The notes: generated by a model from the sequence alone, not told the origin. Counted from the stretch's first letter, positions 10,575 through 19,666 are shown. The stretch: DNA of 64,000 nucleotides from Variovorax sp. SG517 (GCF_013376045.1 NZ_JABMJG010000014.1:62001-126000); one strand, 5' to 3'. Made by a program: numbers and translations.

Positions 10575-11036
10575 TCAGCGCATGGGAGCCGGCATCGGCC
10601 GGGGCATGGGCATCGGCTGCGGCTCCATCACGGGCGCTGGCGCTGGCAGCGGCACCACGGTGGTGGTGACCGACTCGCGGATCACGCCGCCGCCCATCAC
10701 GCTGCCGTCCACGCTGGCCGTGGTGTTGCCCATGCTGCCGAGCACGCGCGCCTCGCAGGCGGCGCGGTCGGCGGGCTGCTGCAGGCCGCAGCGCGCGAGC
10801 GCATTGGCGCGGTAGTCGGGCGCGCTGGTCAGGCCGCCTTGTGCAGCGGCCTGGCGTGCGGCGCCGGCTTCGCGGATGCACGCTGCGCGGTCCTGCTGGT
10901 TGTGGCCGCAGACGGCGAGTTCCTGCTGATAGGTGCTGTCGCCGCGCTTGGGCGGGGCGGCCGAGGCGGCGGCTGAGACTGTCAGCGCCCCGACGGCGAG
11001 CACGGTGAAGAGCATCGAACGCTTGTTGCTTTTCAT
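10575..11036 (-). CDS. Exported small Cys-containing protein (paralogue of the next gene)
   Basis: This 153-residue protein has a clear Sec signal peptide (MKSNKRSM followed by a hydrophobic stretch, cleavage near ASAAPP), so it is periplasmic or secreted. The mature part carries two matched Cys units, AVCGHNQQDRAACIREAG near residue 42 and ARCGLQQPADRAACEARV near residue 80, then an SVMGGGVIRES motif and a Pro/Met-rich tail. The start at 11036 is supported by an AAGGAG ribosome-binding site; the frame stays open further upstream. The neighbouring minus-strand gene encodes a paralogue with the same units in the same order. I do not know its function; paired cysteines suggest disulfides in the periplasm. 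Confidence 0.8.
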   Translation of the reverse strand: MKSNKRSMLFTVLAVGALTVSAAASAAPPKRGDSTYQQELAVCGHNQQDRAACIREAGAARQAAAQGGLTSAPDYRANALARCGLQQPADRAACEARVLGSMGNTTASVDGSVMGGGVIRESVTTTVVPLPAPAPVMEPQPMPMPRPMPAPMR

Positions 11037-11133
11037 GTATGACTCCTTGAGGTGAGCTGGTTGACCAGGGAGAAGTTGGACTGTGCGCAGCGGCCCGGGT
11101 TCACGCATCGACCCTGCCGCTTGTATCGACGTA

Positions 11134-11562
11134 TCAACGCGCCGGCGCAGGTTGAGGTGGAAGCGGCGTCACGGTCTCGCGGATCACGCCGCCGCCCATC
11201 ACGCTGCCTTCGGTGGTGGTGCGCGGGCCGCCCTTGATGCGGGCTTCGCAGTCGGGCTGCTCGGCGGCGGGCAGTTCGCTGCAGCGCGCGAGCGAATTGA
11301 CCTGTTCCCGCGCGGGGCTGGGGCTGGTGAGTCCGCCGCGCCCGGCTTCCTGGCGCGCGGCGCCGGCTTCGCGCAGGCAGGCTGCGCGGTCCTGCTGCAC
11401 GCCGTCGCAGGCGGCGCGCTCCTTCTGCATGCGGGCGTCGCTGCCTGCGCTGCCTGCGCTGCCTGTGGCCTGTGCGCTGGCAGTCTGCGCGCCGAAGGCG
11501 ATGAAGCCACTGGCGGCGAAGAGTGCCGTGGCGGAAAGAATGGAACGAAGGCTTGTTCTCAT
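11134..11562 (-). CDS. Exported small Cys-containing protein (tandem paralogue)
   Basis: This 142-residue protein begins with a signal peptide (MRTSLRSILSATALFAASGF, cleavage near SAQ). It has the same two cysteine units as its neighbour: RAACDGVQQDRAACLREAG and ARCSELPAAEQPDCEARI, followed by the shared SVMGGGVIRET motif and a short Pro-rich tail. The start is set by a CAGGAG ribosome-binding site before the ATG at 11562; the much longer open frame is a shadow of cphA. The two genes are 97 bases apart and in the same direction, so they are a tandem duplication, this copy being upstream. Function unknown. Confidence 0.8.
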   Translation of the reverse strand: MRTSLRSILSATALFAASGFIAFGAQTASAQATGSAGSAGSDARMQKERAACDGVQQDRAACLREAGAARQEAGRGGLTSPSPAREQVNSLARCSELPAAEQPDCEARIKGGPRTTTEGSVMGGGVIRETVTPLPPQPAPAR

Positions 11563-11714
11563 GAGGGCTCCTGTGAATGCACGCCCCTCCAGGAGGGTGC
11601 GTGACCGGAGCCTCAGTGTGCTGTCGGGGGCGGGCGGTGGCTGTGGGACAGCCGCACGCCGCCGAACGGGCCGGACTCGCCCCTGCGTGTGGGACGTGTC
11701 CGGCAAGGCCGGCT

Positions 11715-14282
11715 TCAGCCGGCGGCGATGCGCTGGGCCAGGTGAGCGAGCGCTTCCTCGACCTGGTCGACGAGGATCAGCGAGAGATCGCCCGGCTGCA
11801 GGCGCGCCAGCGCGGCGTCGATGGCCACGAACTCGCCGCGGATCTCGTCGACGTAGCGCGTGCGGGCCGCGCCCTGCAGGCCCTGGCGCAGCAGCGCCAT
11901 GACTTCGCCGTCGGCGCGGCCGCGCTGGGCTGCGTCCTGGTAGAGGATCACGTCGTCGAAGGCTTCGCCGAGGATGGCCGTCTGGTCGCGGATGTCGGAG
12001 TCGCGCCGGTCGCCCGCGCCGCTGATGACCACCGAGCGCTTCTTCGCCGGCATGGTGTCCACGGCCGACACCAGCGCGCGCATGGCGTCGGTGTTGTGGC
12101 CGTAGTCGGCGATCACGGTCGCGCCGCGGTAGTCCATGACGTTGAAGCGCCCGGGCACGCCGGCCGCGTCGTTCATGAAGCTCGCGAGGCCGCTGCGGAT
12201 GGTGTCCCAGTCGAGGCCCACGCCCCACGCGGCGGCCACGGCGGCCATCACGTTGTCGACCTGGAAGCCGATGCTGCCGCCGCGCGTGATGGGCACGTCG
12301 CGCAGCGCGATGCGCTCGCGCCAGGAGCCTTCGGCGGCCACCAGCGTGTCCTGGTCGACGTACACGGTGCGCTTGCCCTGCGCGCGGTGCGTGGCCATCA
12401 CCGGGTGCATGCGGTCGGCGGTGAAGAAGATCACGTGGCCGGGGCAGCCCGCGGCCATGGCGGCGACGTTCGCGTCGGCCGCGTTGAGCACCGCGTAGCC
12501 GTCGGGCGCCACGTTGCGCACGATCACCCGCTTGAGCACCGCGAGGTCTTCCACGGTGGTGATGTAGTTCAGGCCCAGGTGGTCGCCGCTGCCGATGTTG
12601 GTGACCACCGCCACCTGGCAGCGGTCGAAGCCCAGGCCCTCGCGCAGGATGCCGCCGCGCGCCACTTCGAACACGGCCGCGTCGACGTCGGGGTGCATCA
12701 GCACGTTGCGCGCGCTCTTGGGGCCGCTGCAGTCGCCGCTGTCGGTCTGGCGGCCGTCGACGTACACGCCGTCGGTGTTGGTCATGCCGGTGCGCAGGCC
12801 GCTCGATGCGAGCAGGTGGTTGATGAGGCGCGCAGTGGTGGTCTTGCCGTTGGTGCCGGTGACGGCCACCACGGGGATGCGGCCGTCGTCGCCATGGGCG
12901 AAGAGCGTGTCCATGACCGCCTCGCCGACCGCGCGGCCGCGGCCGAACGAAGGCGAGATGTGCATGCGCAGGCCGGGCGCGGCATTCACTTCCACCACGC
13001 CGCCATGCTGCTCTTCGAGCGGGCGCAGCACGTTCTCGCAGACCATGTCGACGCCGCAGATGTGCAGGCCGACCATCTGCGCCGCGTCGACGGCGCGCGC
13101 CGCGACTTCGGGGTGCACGGTGTCGGTCACGTCGGTGGCGGTGCCGCCGGTGGACAGGTTGGCGTTGTTGCGCAGCACCACGCGCTGGCCGCGCGCGGGC
13201 ACGCTGTCGGGCGTGAGGCCCTGCGATTCGAGCCGGCCGATGGCGATGTCATCCAGGCGGATCTTGGTGAGCGAAGTGGCGTGGCCCTCGCCGCGGCGCG
13301 GATCGAGGTTCACCGTGTCGACCAGCTGGCGCACGGTGGAACTGCCGTCGCCGATCACCTGCGGCGGATCGCGGCGCGCGGCGGCCACGAGGCGGTCGCC
13401 CACCACCAGCAGGCGGAAGTCGAAGCCGGGCAGGAACTTCTCGACCATCACCTCGCCGTAGACGGCGGCCGATTCGTAGGCCGCGAACAGCTCCTCGCGC
13501 GAGTTGATGTTGACCGTCACGCCCTTGCCCTGGTTGCCGTCCTGCGGCTTCACCACTACCGGCAGGCCGATCTCGTTGGCGGCGGCCCAGCCGTCTTCCG
13601 CGCTGCTCACGGGGCGGCCCAGCGGCACCGGCACACCGGCGGCGTTGAGCAGCTGCTTGGTCAGCTCCTTGTCCTGCGCGATCGATTCGGCCACGCCGCT
13701 GGTGCTGTCGACCTCGGCGGCCTGGATGCGGCGCTGCTTCGAACCCCAGCCGAACTGCACCAGGCTGCCGCGCGTGAGGCGGCGGAACGGAATGCCGCGC
13801 GCCACGGCCGCATCGACGATGGAACCCGTGCTCGGGCCCAGGCGCTCCGATTCGTCGAGGTCGCGCAACTCGGCGATGGCGGCTTCGGCGTCGAAGGGCG
13901 TGTCGTTCTGGGCGGCGACGATCAGCTCCTCGGCCAGCTCGGCGGCGCGGCGGCCCACGGCCTCCTCGGTGTACTGGAACACGACCTGGTAGACGCCTTC
14001 TTCCACGGTGGGAGAGGTGTGGCCGAAGTTGACCGCGCAGCCGGCCTGGGCCTGCAGCGCGACGGCGGCGTTCTCCAGCACGTGGGCCAGCGCCAGCGGC
14101 TGGCCCAGCACCATCGGGTGCAGTTCGCCGATGGTCGGGAAGCGTGCGCGCAGGCGGTCTTCGAAACCGCTCAGCTTGCTGATGGCGTTCTCGTCGCCCT
14201 GGCAGGCCACGACCGCCTCGATGGCGGTATGGCGGCTCCAGAGATTGGGCCCGCGAAGGGCTCGGGTGCGGGTGACTTTCAT
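11715..14282 (-). CDS. cphA: Cyanophycin synthetase CphA (complete, bifunctional)
   Basis: This enzyme makes cyanophycin, a polymer of aspartate bearing arginine side chains, using two ATP-dependent ligase sites. Its 855 residues show the N-terminal domain (1-160, GPNLWS start), an ATP-grasp domain (about 210-450, with VVKPQDGNQGKGV and VEVNAAPG) that adds Asp to the backbone, and a Mur-ligase-like half with an intact P-loop GTNGKTTT (about 476-483) and C-terminal domain (ISGAGDRRDSD near 770) that adds Arg. The start at 14282 gives the family's usual MKVTRTRALRGPN opening; the ribosome-binding site is weak. It lies 46 bases after the paralogous synthetase gene, probably in one transcript. 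Confidence 0.95.
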   Translation of the reverse strand: MKVTRTRALRGPNLWSRHTAIEAVVACQGDENAISKLSGFEDRLRARFPTIGELHPMVLGQPLALAHVLENAAVALQAQAGCAVNFGHTSPTVEEGVYQVVFQYTEEAVGRRAAELAEELIVAAQNDTPFDAEAAIAELRDLDESERLGPSTGSIVDAAVARGIPFRRLTRGSLVQFGWGSKQRRIQAAEVDSTSGVAESIAQDKELTKQLLNAAGVPVPLGRPVSSAEDGWAAANEIGLPVVVKPQDGNQGKGVTVNINSREELFAAYESAAVYGEVMVEKFLPGFDFRLLVVGDRLVAAARRDPPQVIGDGSSTVRQLVDTVNLDPRRGEGHATSLTKIRLDDIAIGRLESQGLTPDSVPARGQRVVLRNNANLSTGGTATDVTDTVHPEVAARAVDAAQMVGLHICGVDMVCENVLRPLEEQHGGVVEVNAAPGLRMHISPSFGRGRAVGEAVMDTLFAHGDDGRIPVVAVTGTNGKTTTARLINHLLASSGLRTGMTNTDGVYVDGRQTDSGDCSGPKSARNVLMHPDVDAAVFEVARGGILREGLGFDRCQVAVVTNIGSGDHLGLNYITTVEDLAVLKRVIVRNVAPDGYAVLNAADANVAAMAAGCPGHVIFFTADRMHPVMATHRAQGKRTVYVDQDTLVAAEGSWRERIALRDVPITRGGSIGFQVDNVMAAVAAAWGVGLDWDTIRSGLASFMNDAAGVPGRFNVMDYRGATVIADYGHNTDAMRALVSAVDTMPAKKRSVVISGAGDRRDSDIRDQTAILGEAFDDVILYQDAAQRGRADGEVMALLRQGLQGAARTRYVDEIRGEFVAIDAALARLQPGDLSLILVDQVEEALAHLAQRIAAG

Positions 14283-14328
14283 GGGGCTGCGAGAGCTGCT
14301 GCTGTCTATCTGGCGAGGCGAAGATGCC

Positions 14329-16566
14329 TCAGACGAATTGGGGTTGGAGAGGCTGGGTCTGCGAGAGCTGCAGCGAGGCCAGCGCGGCCTGCAGATCGGC
14401 CTCGAAGGCTTCGACGCCGGCACCGATCAGGTTGAGCGGAATGCCCATGGCCCAGGCCGCGGCCACGGCGGCCAGCAGGCTTTCGAGGCTCACGCCGGCA
14501 TGGGTGGCGCGCCACACGGTCAGGCGGCCGAGGCCCGGCAGGAACGATTCGCTGGTGCCGTTGGCCAGCACCACGCGGTCTTGCCGCACGAGCACGGCCT
14601 TGCCGCCGGCGCTCTGGTGCGTGGCGAGCGCGGGGGCCTGCGCGTCGGCCGAGTAGAGGATGACGGCGCCGTCGCACAACGGCGCGAGGCCGGCCACGCG
14701 CGCATCGGCGGCGTTCAGCACGGCCGTGCCCTCGGGCAGCACCACGTCGACCTGCGTGCGCAGCACCTTGACCATCTGGTCGCTCTCGGTGATGTCGTAG
14801 TCGGCCAGCGCTTCGCAGCCGTCGAGGTCGGTGACGATGCCCACTTCGCAGCGGTCGTACGGGAGACCGTCGCGCAGGATGGTCTCGGCGCCGTTCTCGA
14901 TCACCACGGCCTGCACGGCGCGGTTCACCAGCAGGCGGTGGCCGGCTTCCCAGTTGGCGCTGTCGCGCGCGTCGACGCGGCGGCGCTCGAGGAACAGGCC
15001 GTCGCGGCAGGCCAGGCCGGTGTGGCGGCCGCCCAGGTTGATGAGCCAGGCCACCAGGCGCGCCAGCACGGCGGTGTCGCGCGAGCCGGCCACGCCGACC
15101 ACGGGAATGCGCCCGGGTGCGTCGTTGGGGAACAGGTGGTCGCAGATCGCGCGGCCCACCGGGCGCGGCGAGCCGACGGCCGGCTTCAGGTGCATCAGCA
15201 GGCCGGGGCCGGCGTTGACTTCGACGATTGCGCCGCCCTGCGGGCCGAGCGGCCTGGAAATGTCCTGCGCCACGAGGTCGATGCCCGCGATGTCCAGGCC
15301 CACCACGCGCGCGGCCAGCACGGCGGCGTGCGCCACTTCGGGATGGACCAGGTCGGTGCAGTCGTTGGCCATGTTGCCGTTGCGCTGGATCGTGACCACG
15401 CGGCCGGCGGCGGGCACGGCGTCGGCGCTGAGGTCCTGGCGCTTGAGTTCGAGCTGCAGCTTGGCGTCGGTGTCGATCAGGATCACGTCGAGCGGGAACT
15501 CTTCCTCGGCGCCGCGGCGCGGGTCGCTGTTGAGCTGCTTGTCGATGAGTTCGCGCACGCTGGCCTTGCCGTCGCCGGTCACGGTGATGATCTCGCCGCG
15601 CGCGGCAGCCACGACCTCGCCGCCCACCACCAGCAGGCGGTGCTCGTGGCCGCGGATGAAGCGCTCGACCATCACGTCGCTGCCCTCGGGCTCGGCGACC
15701 GCGAAGGCGGCCATGACTTCCTCGCGCGTCGTCAGCTCGAGCGAGACGCCGCGGCCGTGATTCGCGTCGGAAGGCTTCACGACCACGGGCAGGCCGATGT
15801 CCTCGGCGGCTTCCCAGGCCTCTTCGGCATCGGCGACCACCTGGCCTTCGGGCACGGGCACGCCGCAGCTCGCGAGCAGCGACTTGGTCAGCTCCTTGTC
15901 GCTGGCGATCGATTCGCCGATGGCGCTGGTGTAGTCGGTCTCGGCGGTCCAGATGCGCTGCTGGTTGGCGCCGTAGCCCAGCTGCACGAGGTTGCCGCTG
16001 TTCAGCCGCATGTGGGGAATGCCGCGATCGGTGGCCGCTGCCACGATGGCGGCGGTGCTCGGGCCGAGGTAGCAGTCTTCGACCTTGGCCTTGACCGCGT
16101 CGACGGCCTTCTGCACGTCGGCGGCGGTGAACGGGTCGTTGTTGATGGCCGCCATCAGCAGGCGGTGGCCCTCGGCCAGCGCCACGCGAGCGACCTGCTC
16201 GTCACGCGCGCGGAACACCATGCGGTAGACGCCGTGTTCCGAGGTGCTGCGGGTCTGGCCGAAGCCGGTCGGCATGCCCGCCAGGTTCAGCAGCTCGATG
16301 ACGACGTGCTCCAGCACGTGCCCCGACCAGGTGCCTTCGGTCAGCCGCTGGATGAAGCCGCCGCGCTCGCCGACGCCGCAGTGGTGCTCGATGAGCGCCG
16401 GCAGCAGGGTGGTCAGGCGGTCGGTGAAGCCGTCGATCTTGTTGGAGGGGTAGTCTTCGAGCTGGCCCAGGTCGAGCCAGACTTCGAGCACCGGACGGTA
16501 GGTCCAGAGGTTGGGGCCGCGCAAATAATTGATGCGCAGCAGGCGGATGTCGTCGAAACGGGTCAT
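14329..16566 (-). CDS. CphA2/CphA'-like cyanophycin synthetase with degenerate Mur-ligase half
   Basis: This 745-residue paralogue keeps the N-terminal and ATP-grasp domains of CphA (VVKPSDANHGRGV near 262, VEVNAGPG near 449) but has lost the second site. Where CphA has GTNGKTTT it reads AGSRDTAV (about 493-500), without the P-loop lysine, and it stops about 120 residues short, lacking the Mur C-terminal domain. Known CphA2-type enzymes with one inactive site polymerise beta-Asp-Arg dipeptides; that role here is inference. Start chosen at 16566 (MTRFDDIRLLRIN); an in-frame ATG at 16620 would add 18 residues, and neither has a strong ribosome-binding site. It is first in the minus-strand transcript, ahead of cphA. 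Confidence 0.9.
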   Translation of the reverse strand: MTRFDDIRLLRINYLRGPNLWTYRPVLEVWLDLGQLEDYPSNKIDGFTDRLTTLLPALIEHHCGVGERGGFIQRLTEGTWSGHVLEHVVIELLNLAGMPTGFGQTRSTSEHGVYRMVFRARDEQVARVALAEGHRLLMAAINNDPFTAADVQKAVDAVKAKVEDCYLGPSTAAIVAAATDRGIPHMRLNSGNLVQLGYGANQQRIWTAETDYTSAIGESIASDKELTKSLLASCGVPVPEGQVVADAEEAWEAAEDIGLPVVVKPSDANHGRGVSLELTTREEVMAAFAVAEPEGSDVMVERFIRGHEHRLLVVGGEVVAAARGEIITVTGDGKASVRELIDKQLNSDPRRGAEEEFPLDVILIDTDAKLQLELKRQDLSADAVPAAGRVVTIQRNGNMANDCTDLVHPEVAHAAVLAARVVGLDIAGIDLVAQDISRPLGPQGGAIVEVNAGPGLLMHLKPAVGSPRPVGRAICDHLFPNDAPGRIPVVGVAGSRDTAVLARLVAWLINLGGRHTGLACRDGLFLERRRVDARDSANWEAGHRLLVNRAVQAVVIENGAETILRDGLPYDRCEVGIVTDLDGCEALADYDITESDQMVKVLRTQVDVVLPEGTAVLNAADARVAGLAPLCDGAVILYSADAQAPALATHQSAGGKAVLVRQDRVVLANGTSESFLPGLGRLTVWRATHAGVSLESLLAAVAAAWAMGIPLNLIGAGVEAFEADLQAALASLQLSQTQPLQPQFV

Positions 16567-16705
16567 GCAAACGTTCGATGTGCTTTGGCCGAGCACCACG
16601 GCGCCTTCAAGCGCGCCCATGGCTATCGGTCAGAATCGGCGCCCGACCTGGGGCGCCATGACGCGGTCCATGCGGCCCGCGACGGGCAAGAGTCAAAGAA
16701 ACACA

Positions 16706-18994
16706 ATGCAACATCACGATCCAGTCGGCACCCGGGAGGGCGAAACAGAAGCGGCATCAGCACAAGCACTGAAAAACCGCCTCGCAGTCGCGGAAAACGT
16801 TCTGGTAACACTGACGGTTGACCTCGACGACCAACTTCGCTTCGCCTCCGGCCTAGTCGCCCTGACTGACCGGAAGCTGATTTCGCTCGATCCCGATGGC
16901 ACTTGGCGTGAGTGGCCGCTAACCGACGCGGCCCTGGAATTGCGCGTTTCCGACCACGCGGGCGTCGGAACCCTCGATCTGACGGGGCCCTCGGGCCGGC
17001 TGGCGCGCTGGCGCTACACCCTGGCCGGGCAGGTCGCGGCCCTTCGGCTTCTCAAGCTGTTCGGCCAGCGCATGTCGGATGTCGCCAAGGAGACACCCGA
17101 GGCCGTCGAGACGGCCGACGGCGACGATTCCGCCGACACCGAGCTCCAGACCCCGCCCTCCACCTGGGTGCTGCTGCGCCTCGGCCGCTTTGCCAAACCC
17201 TACCGCAAGCAGCTGATCGCAGGGTTTCTGCTGACCCTGTTCTCCACCGCCGCCACGCTGGTTCCGCCGTACCTGACCATCCCGCTGATGGACGACATCC
17301 TGATCCCGTTCCAGAACGGCCAGAAGATCGACACCATGCGCGTGGGCCTGTACCTGGGCGGCCTGCTGATCGCGGCGCTGGTCGGCTGGGGGCTGGGCTG
17401 GGCGCGCACCTACCTGCTGGCGCTGGTGTCCGAGCGCATCGGCGCCGACCTGCGCACCACCACCTACGAGCACCTGCTGACCCTGCCTCTGGACTACTTC
17501 GGCGGCAAGCGCACCGGCGACCTGATGGCGCGCATCGGCTCCGAAACCGACCGCATCAACGTCTTCCTGTCGCTGCACGCGCTCGATTTCGCCAACGACG
17601 TGCTGATGATCGTGATGACTGCGGTCATCCTGATCTCCATCAACCCGCTGCTGGCGGTGGTCACGCTGGTGCCGCTGCCCTTCATCGCCTGGATGATCCA
17701 CGTCGTGCGCGACCGCCTGCGCACCGGCTTCGAGAAGATCGACCGCGTCTGGTCCGAGGTGACCAACGTGCTGGCCGACACCATCCCGGGCATCCGCGTG
17801 GTGAAGGCCTTCGCCCAGGAGCGCCGCGAGGCCGAGCGCTTCCGCGTCGCCAACGTCTACAACCTGCAGGTCAACGACAAGCTCAACCGCACCTGGTCGC
17901 TGTTCACGCCGACCGTGTCGCTGCTCACCGAAATCGGCCTGCTCGTGGTCTGGGCCTTCGGCATCTGGCAGGTGGCGCGCGGCAGCATCACGGTGGGTGT
18001 GCTCACCGCCTTCATCGCCTACATCGGGCGCTTCTACACCCGGCTCGACTCCATGAGCCGCATCGTCTCGGTCACGCAGAAGGCCGCAGCGGGCGCCAAG
18101 CGCATCTTCGACATCCTCGACCACGTGAGCAACGTGCCCGAGCCCGCCAACCCGGTGAAGGTGGAGCGAGTGCAGGGCCGCATCGAGATGAGCGGGCTGG
18201 GCTTCCGCTACGGGTCGCGCGCGGTCATCCACGACCTCGACCTGACCATCGAGCCCGGCGAGATGATCGGCCTCGTGGGCCACAGCGGCTCGGGCAAGAG
18301 CACGCTGGTCAACCTGATCTGCCGCTTCTACGACGTGACCGACGGCGCCATCAAGGTAGACGGAACCGACATCCGCCGCTTCGCCGTGGCCGACTACCGC
18401 CGCCACGTGGGGCTGGTGCTGCAGGAGCCGTTCCTCTTCTTCGGCACCATCGCGCAGAACATCGCCTACGGCAAGCCCGATGCCACGCGCGAGGAGATCG
18501 TGGCCGCCGCGCGCGCCGCGCATGCGCACGACTTCATCCTGCGCCTGCCCCACGGCTATGACTCGCTGGTGGGCGAGCGCGGGCAGGGCCTGTCGGGCGG
18601 CGAGCGCCAGCGCATCAGCATCGCGCGCGCGCTGCTGATCGATCCGCGCATCCTGATCCTCGACGAGGCGACCTCGGCGGTGGACACCGAGACCGAGAAG
18701 GAAATCCAGAAGGCGCTCGACAACCTCGTGCAGGGCCGCACCACCATCGCCATCGCGCACCGCCTGTCGACGCTGCGCAAGGCAGACCGGCTCGTGGTCA
18801 TGGACCGCGGCGAGGTCGTCGAGGTCGGCCCGCACGACGCGCTGATGGCGAAGCAGGGCGCCTACTGGCGGCTCTACCAGGCGCAGCTGCGCCAGGGCGA
18901 CGACGACGCGAGCGAAGGCGCCGCCGACGAGCGTGCCAGCGCGCAGGCGCCGGTCGCCATCACCCACGCGGCCCATCCGGCAGGTGACGCATGA
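16706..18994 (+). CDS. Cyanophycin-associated ABC transporter with N-terminal PH-like extension
   Basis: This 762-residue protein fuses an exporter-type transmembrane domain and an ATPase. Residues about 165-460 hold six hydrophobic segments of the ABC exporter fold. The ATPase has GHSGSGKST (about 525-533), LSGGERQRISIARALL and LILDEATSAVD, all intact. The first ~150 residues are an extra soluble domain (LVALTDRKLISLDPDG) with the alternating pattern of a small beta-barrel such as a PH-like domain; that fold is a guess. The ATG at 16706 is the first with a coding-like downstream sequence, the earlier open frame being a shadow of the divergent synthetase. It overlaps the DUF1854 gene by four bases. 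Families with this arrangement are annotated as cyanophycin-associated; the substrate is unknown. Confidence 0.88.
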   Translation: MQHHDPVGTREGETEAASAQALKNRLAVAENVLVTLTVDLDDQLRFASGLVALTDRKLISLDPDGTWREWPLTDAALELRVSDHAGVGTLDLTGPSGRLARWRYTLAGQVAALRLLKLFGQRMSDVAKETPEAVETADGDDSADTELQTPPSTWVLLRLGRFAKPYRKQLIAGFLLTLFSTAATLVPPYLTIPLMDDILIPFQNGQKIDTMRVGLYLGGLLIAALVGWGLGWARTYLLALVSERIGADLRTTTYEHLLTLPLDYFGGKRTGDLMARIGSETDRINVFLSLHALDFANDVLMIVMTAVILISINPLLAVVTLVPLPFIAWMIHVVRDRLRTGFEKIDRVWSEVTNVLADTIPGIRVVKAFAQERREAERFRVANVYNLQVNDKLNRTWSLFTPTVSLLTEIGLLVVWAFGIWQVARGSITVGVLTAFIAYIGRFYTRLDSMSRIVSVTQKAAAGAKRIFDILDHVSNVPEPANPVKVERVQGRIEMSGLGFRYGSRAVIHDLDLTIEPGEMIGLVGHSGSGKSTLVNLICRFYDVTDGAIKVDGTDIRRFAVADYRRHVGLVLQEPFLFFGTIAQNIAYGKPDATREEIVAAARAAHAHDFILRLPHGYDSLVGERGQGLSGGERQRISIARALLIDPRILILDEATSAVDTETEKEIQKALDNLVQGRTTIAIAHRLSTLRKADRLVVMDRGEVVEVGPHDALMAKQGAYWRLYQAQLRQGDDDASEGAADERASAQAPVAITHAAHPAGDA

Positions 18995-19464
18995 CAAGCA
19001 GCAACCCATTCCAACTGGAACGCGACCCCTTCGGCCGCCTCGTGCTGGTCGACGCCCAGGGCGAGCGCCACGTCGGCATCGTGCCCGTGCGGGCCTTTCC
19101 GCTGAGCGCGCCCGGCCACGGCATCTCGCTGGTCGGCAGCGAGGGGCGGGAGCTGGTCTGGATCGACAGCGTCGAGCAGCTGCCGGCGCAGGCCCGCGCA
19201 TTGCTCGAGGAAGACCTCGCGGTGCGCGACTTCGCGCCCACGCTGCTGAAGCTGCACGGCGTGTCGAGCTTCGGCGTGCCCAGCACCTGGACCATCAGCA
19301 CCGACCGCGGCGAAACCAGCTTCGTGCTCAAGGCCGAGGAAGACATCCGCCGGCTCGAAGGCGGCGCATTGCTCATTGCGAGCGCGCACGGCGTGCAGTT
19401 CCGCATTCCGGACGTGAAGACGCTCGACCGCACCTCGCGCAAGCTGCTCGAGCGTTTCCTCTAG
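18991..19464 (+). CDS. DUF1854 family protein, cyanophycin-associated
   Basis: This 157-residue cytoplasmic protein belongs to the DUF1854 family, which recurs beside cyanophycin synthetases and the ABC transporter above. It shows the family features: an N-terminal RDPFGRLVLVDAQGERHVGI stretch, the VRAFPLSAPG motif near residue 32, and a C-terminal region RIPDVKTLDRTSRKLLERFL. There is no signal peptide or membrane segment. The ATG overlaps the transporter stop (ATGA), so the two are translated together and probably act together. No activity is known to me. The opening DPFGRLVLVD resembles a short beta-meander, so a role as a soluble partner of the transporter's extra domain is possible but unproven. 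Confidence 0.88.
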   Translation: MTSSNPFQLERDPFGRLVLVDAQGERHVGIVPVRAFPLSAPGHGISLVGSEGRELVWIDSVEQLPAQARALLEEDLAVRDFAPTLLKLHGVSSFGVPSTWTISTDRGETSFVLKAEEDIRRLEGGALLIASAHGVQFRIPDVKTLDRTSRKLLERFL

Positions 19465-19482
19465 GCGAAGGCGGCCGCGCCG

Positions 19483-19587
19483 CTAACCAACCAGCCCGTC
19501 CATGGCGGCGACGCCAAGCCAGGCCATGTCGAGTGCCAGCGGCACCGCAAGGGTGACGATCCATGCGGCCAGGCGTTTGGCGCCCAT
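19483..19587 (-). pseudogene. Possible DUF2177-like N-terminal remnant (34 aa)
   Basis: A 34-codon frame on the minus strand encodes a hydrophobic segment (RLAAWIVTLAVPLALDMAWLG) that resembles the first membrane helix of DUF2177 proteins, where LALDxxWLGV is characteristic. It ends at a stop after about one quarter of that family's usual length (near 130 residues). It occupies the otherwise empty gap between the DUF1854 gene and queC. It may be a truncated gene fragment or a tiny membrane protein; chance similarity of a GC-rich frame cannot be excluded. Confidence 0.4.
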
Positions 19588-19666
19588 GCGCGGGCTCGTA
19601 TCCACGGCCTCGCGCAGCCTGCGAAAATTGCGCCTTTGGACTACAACGGCCTCGCCGTTGACGGAT

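Noticed and set aside
11577..16821. Long plus-strand frames opposite both cyanophycin synthetases
   Set aside because: They are antisense shadows rich in Ala, Val, His and Arg with no domain pattern; the minus-strand synthetases account for the sequence.
19465..19666. A preQ1 riboswitch before queC
   Set aside because: I looked for the short pseudoknot pattern near the ribosome-binding site and found none; the leader is GC-rich and contains the DUF2177-like frame instead.
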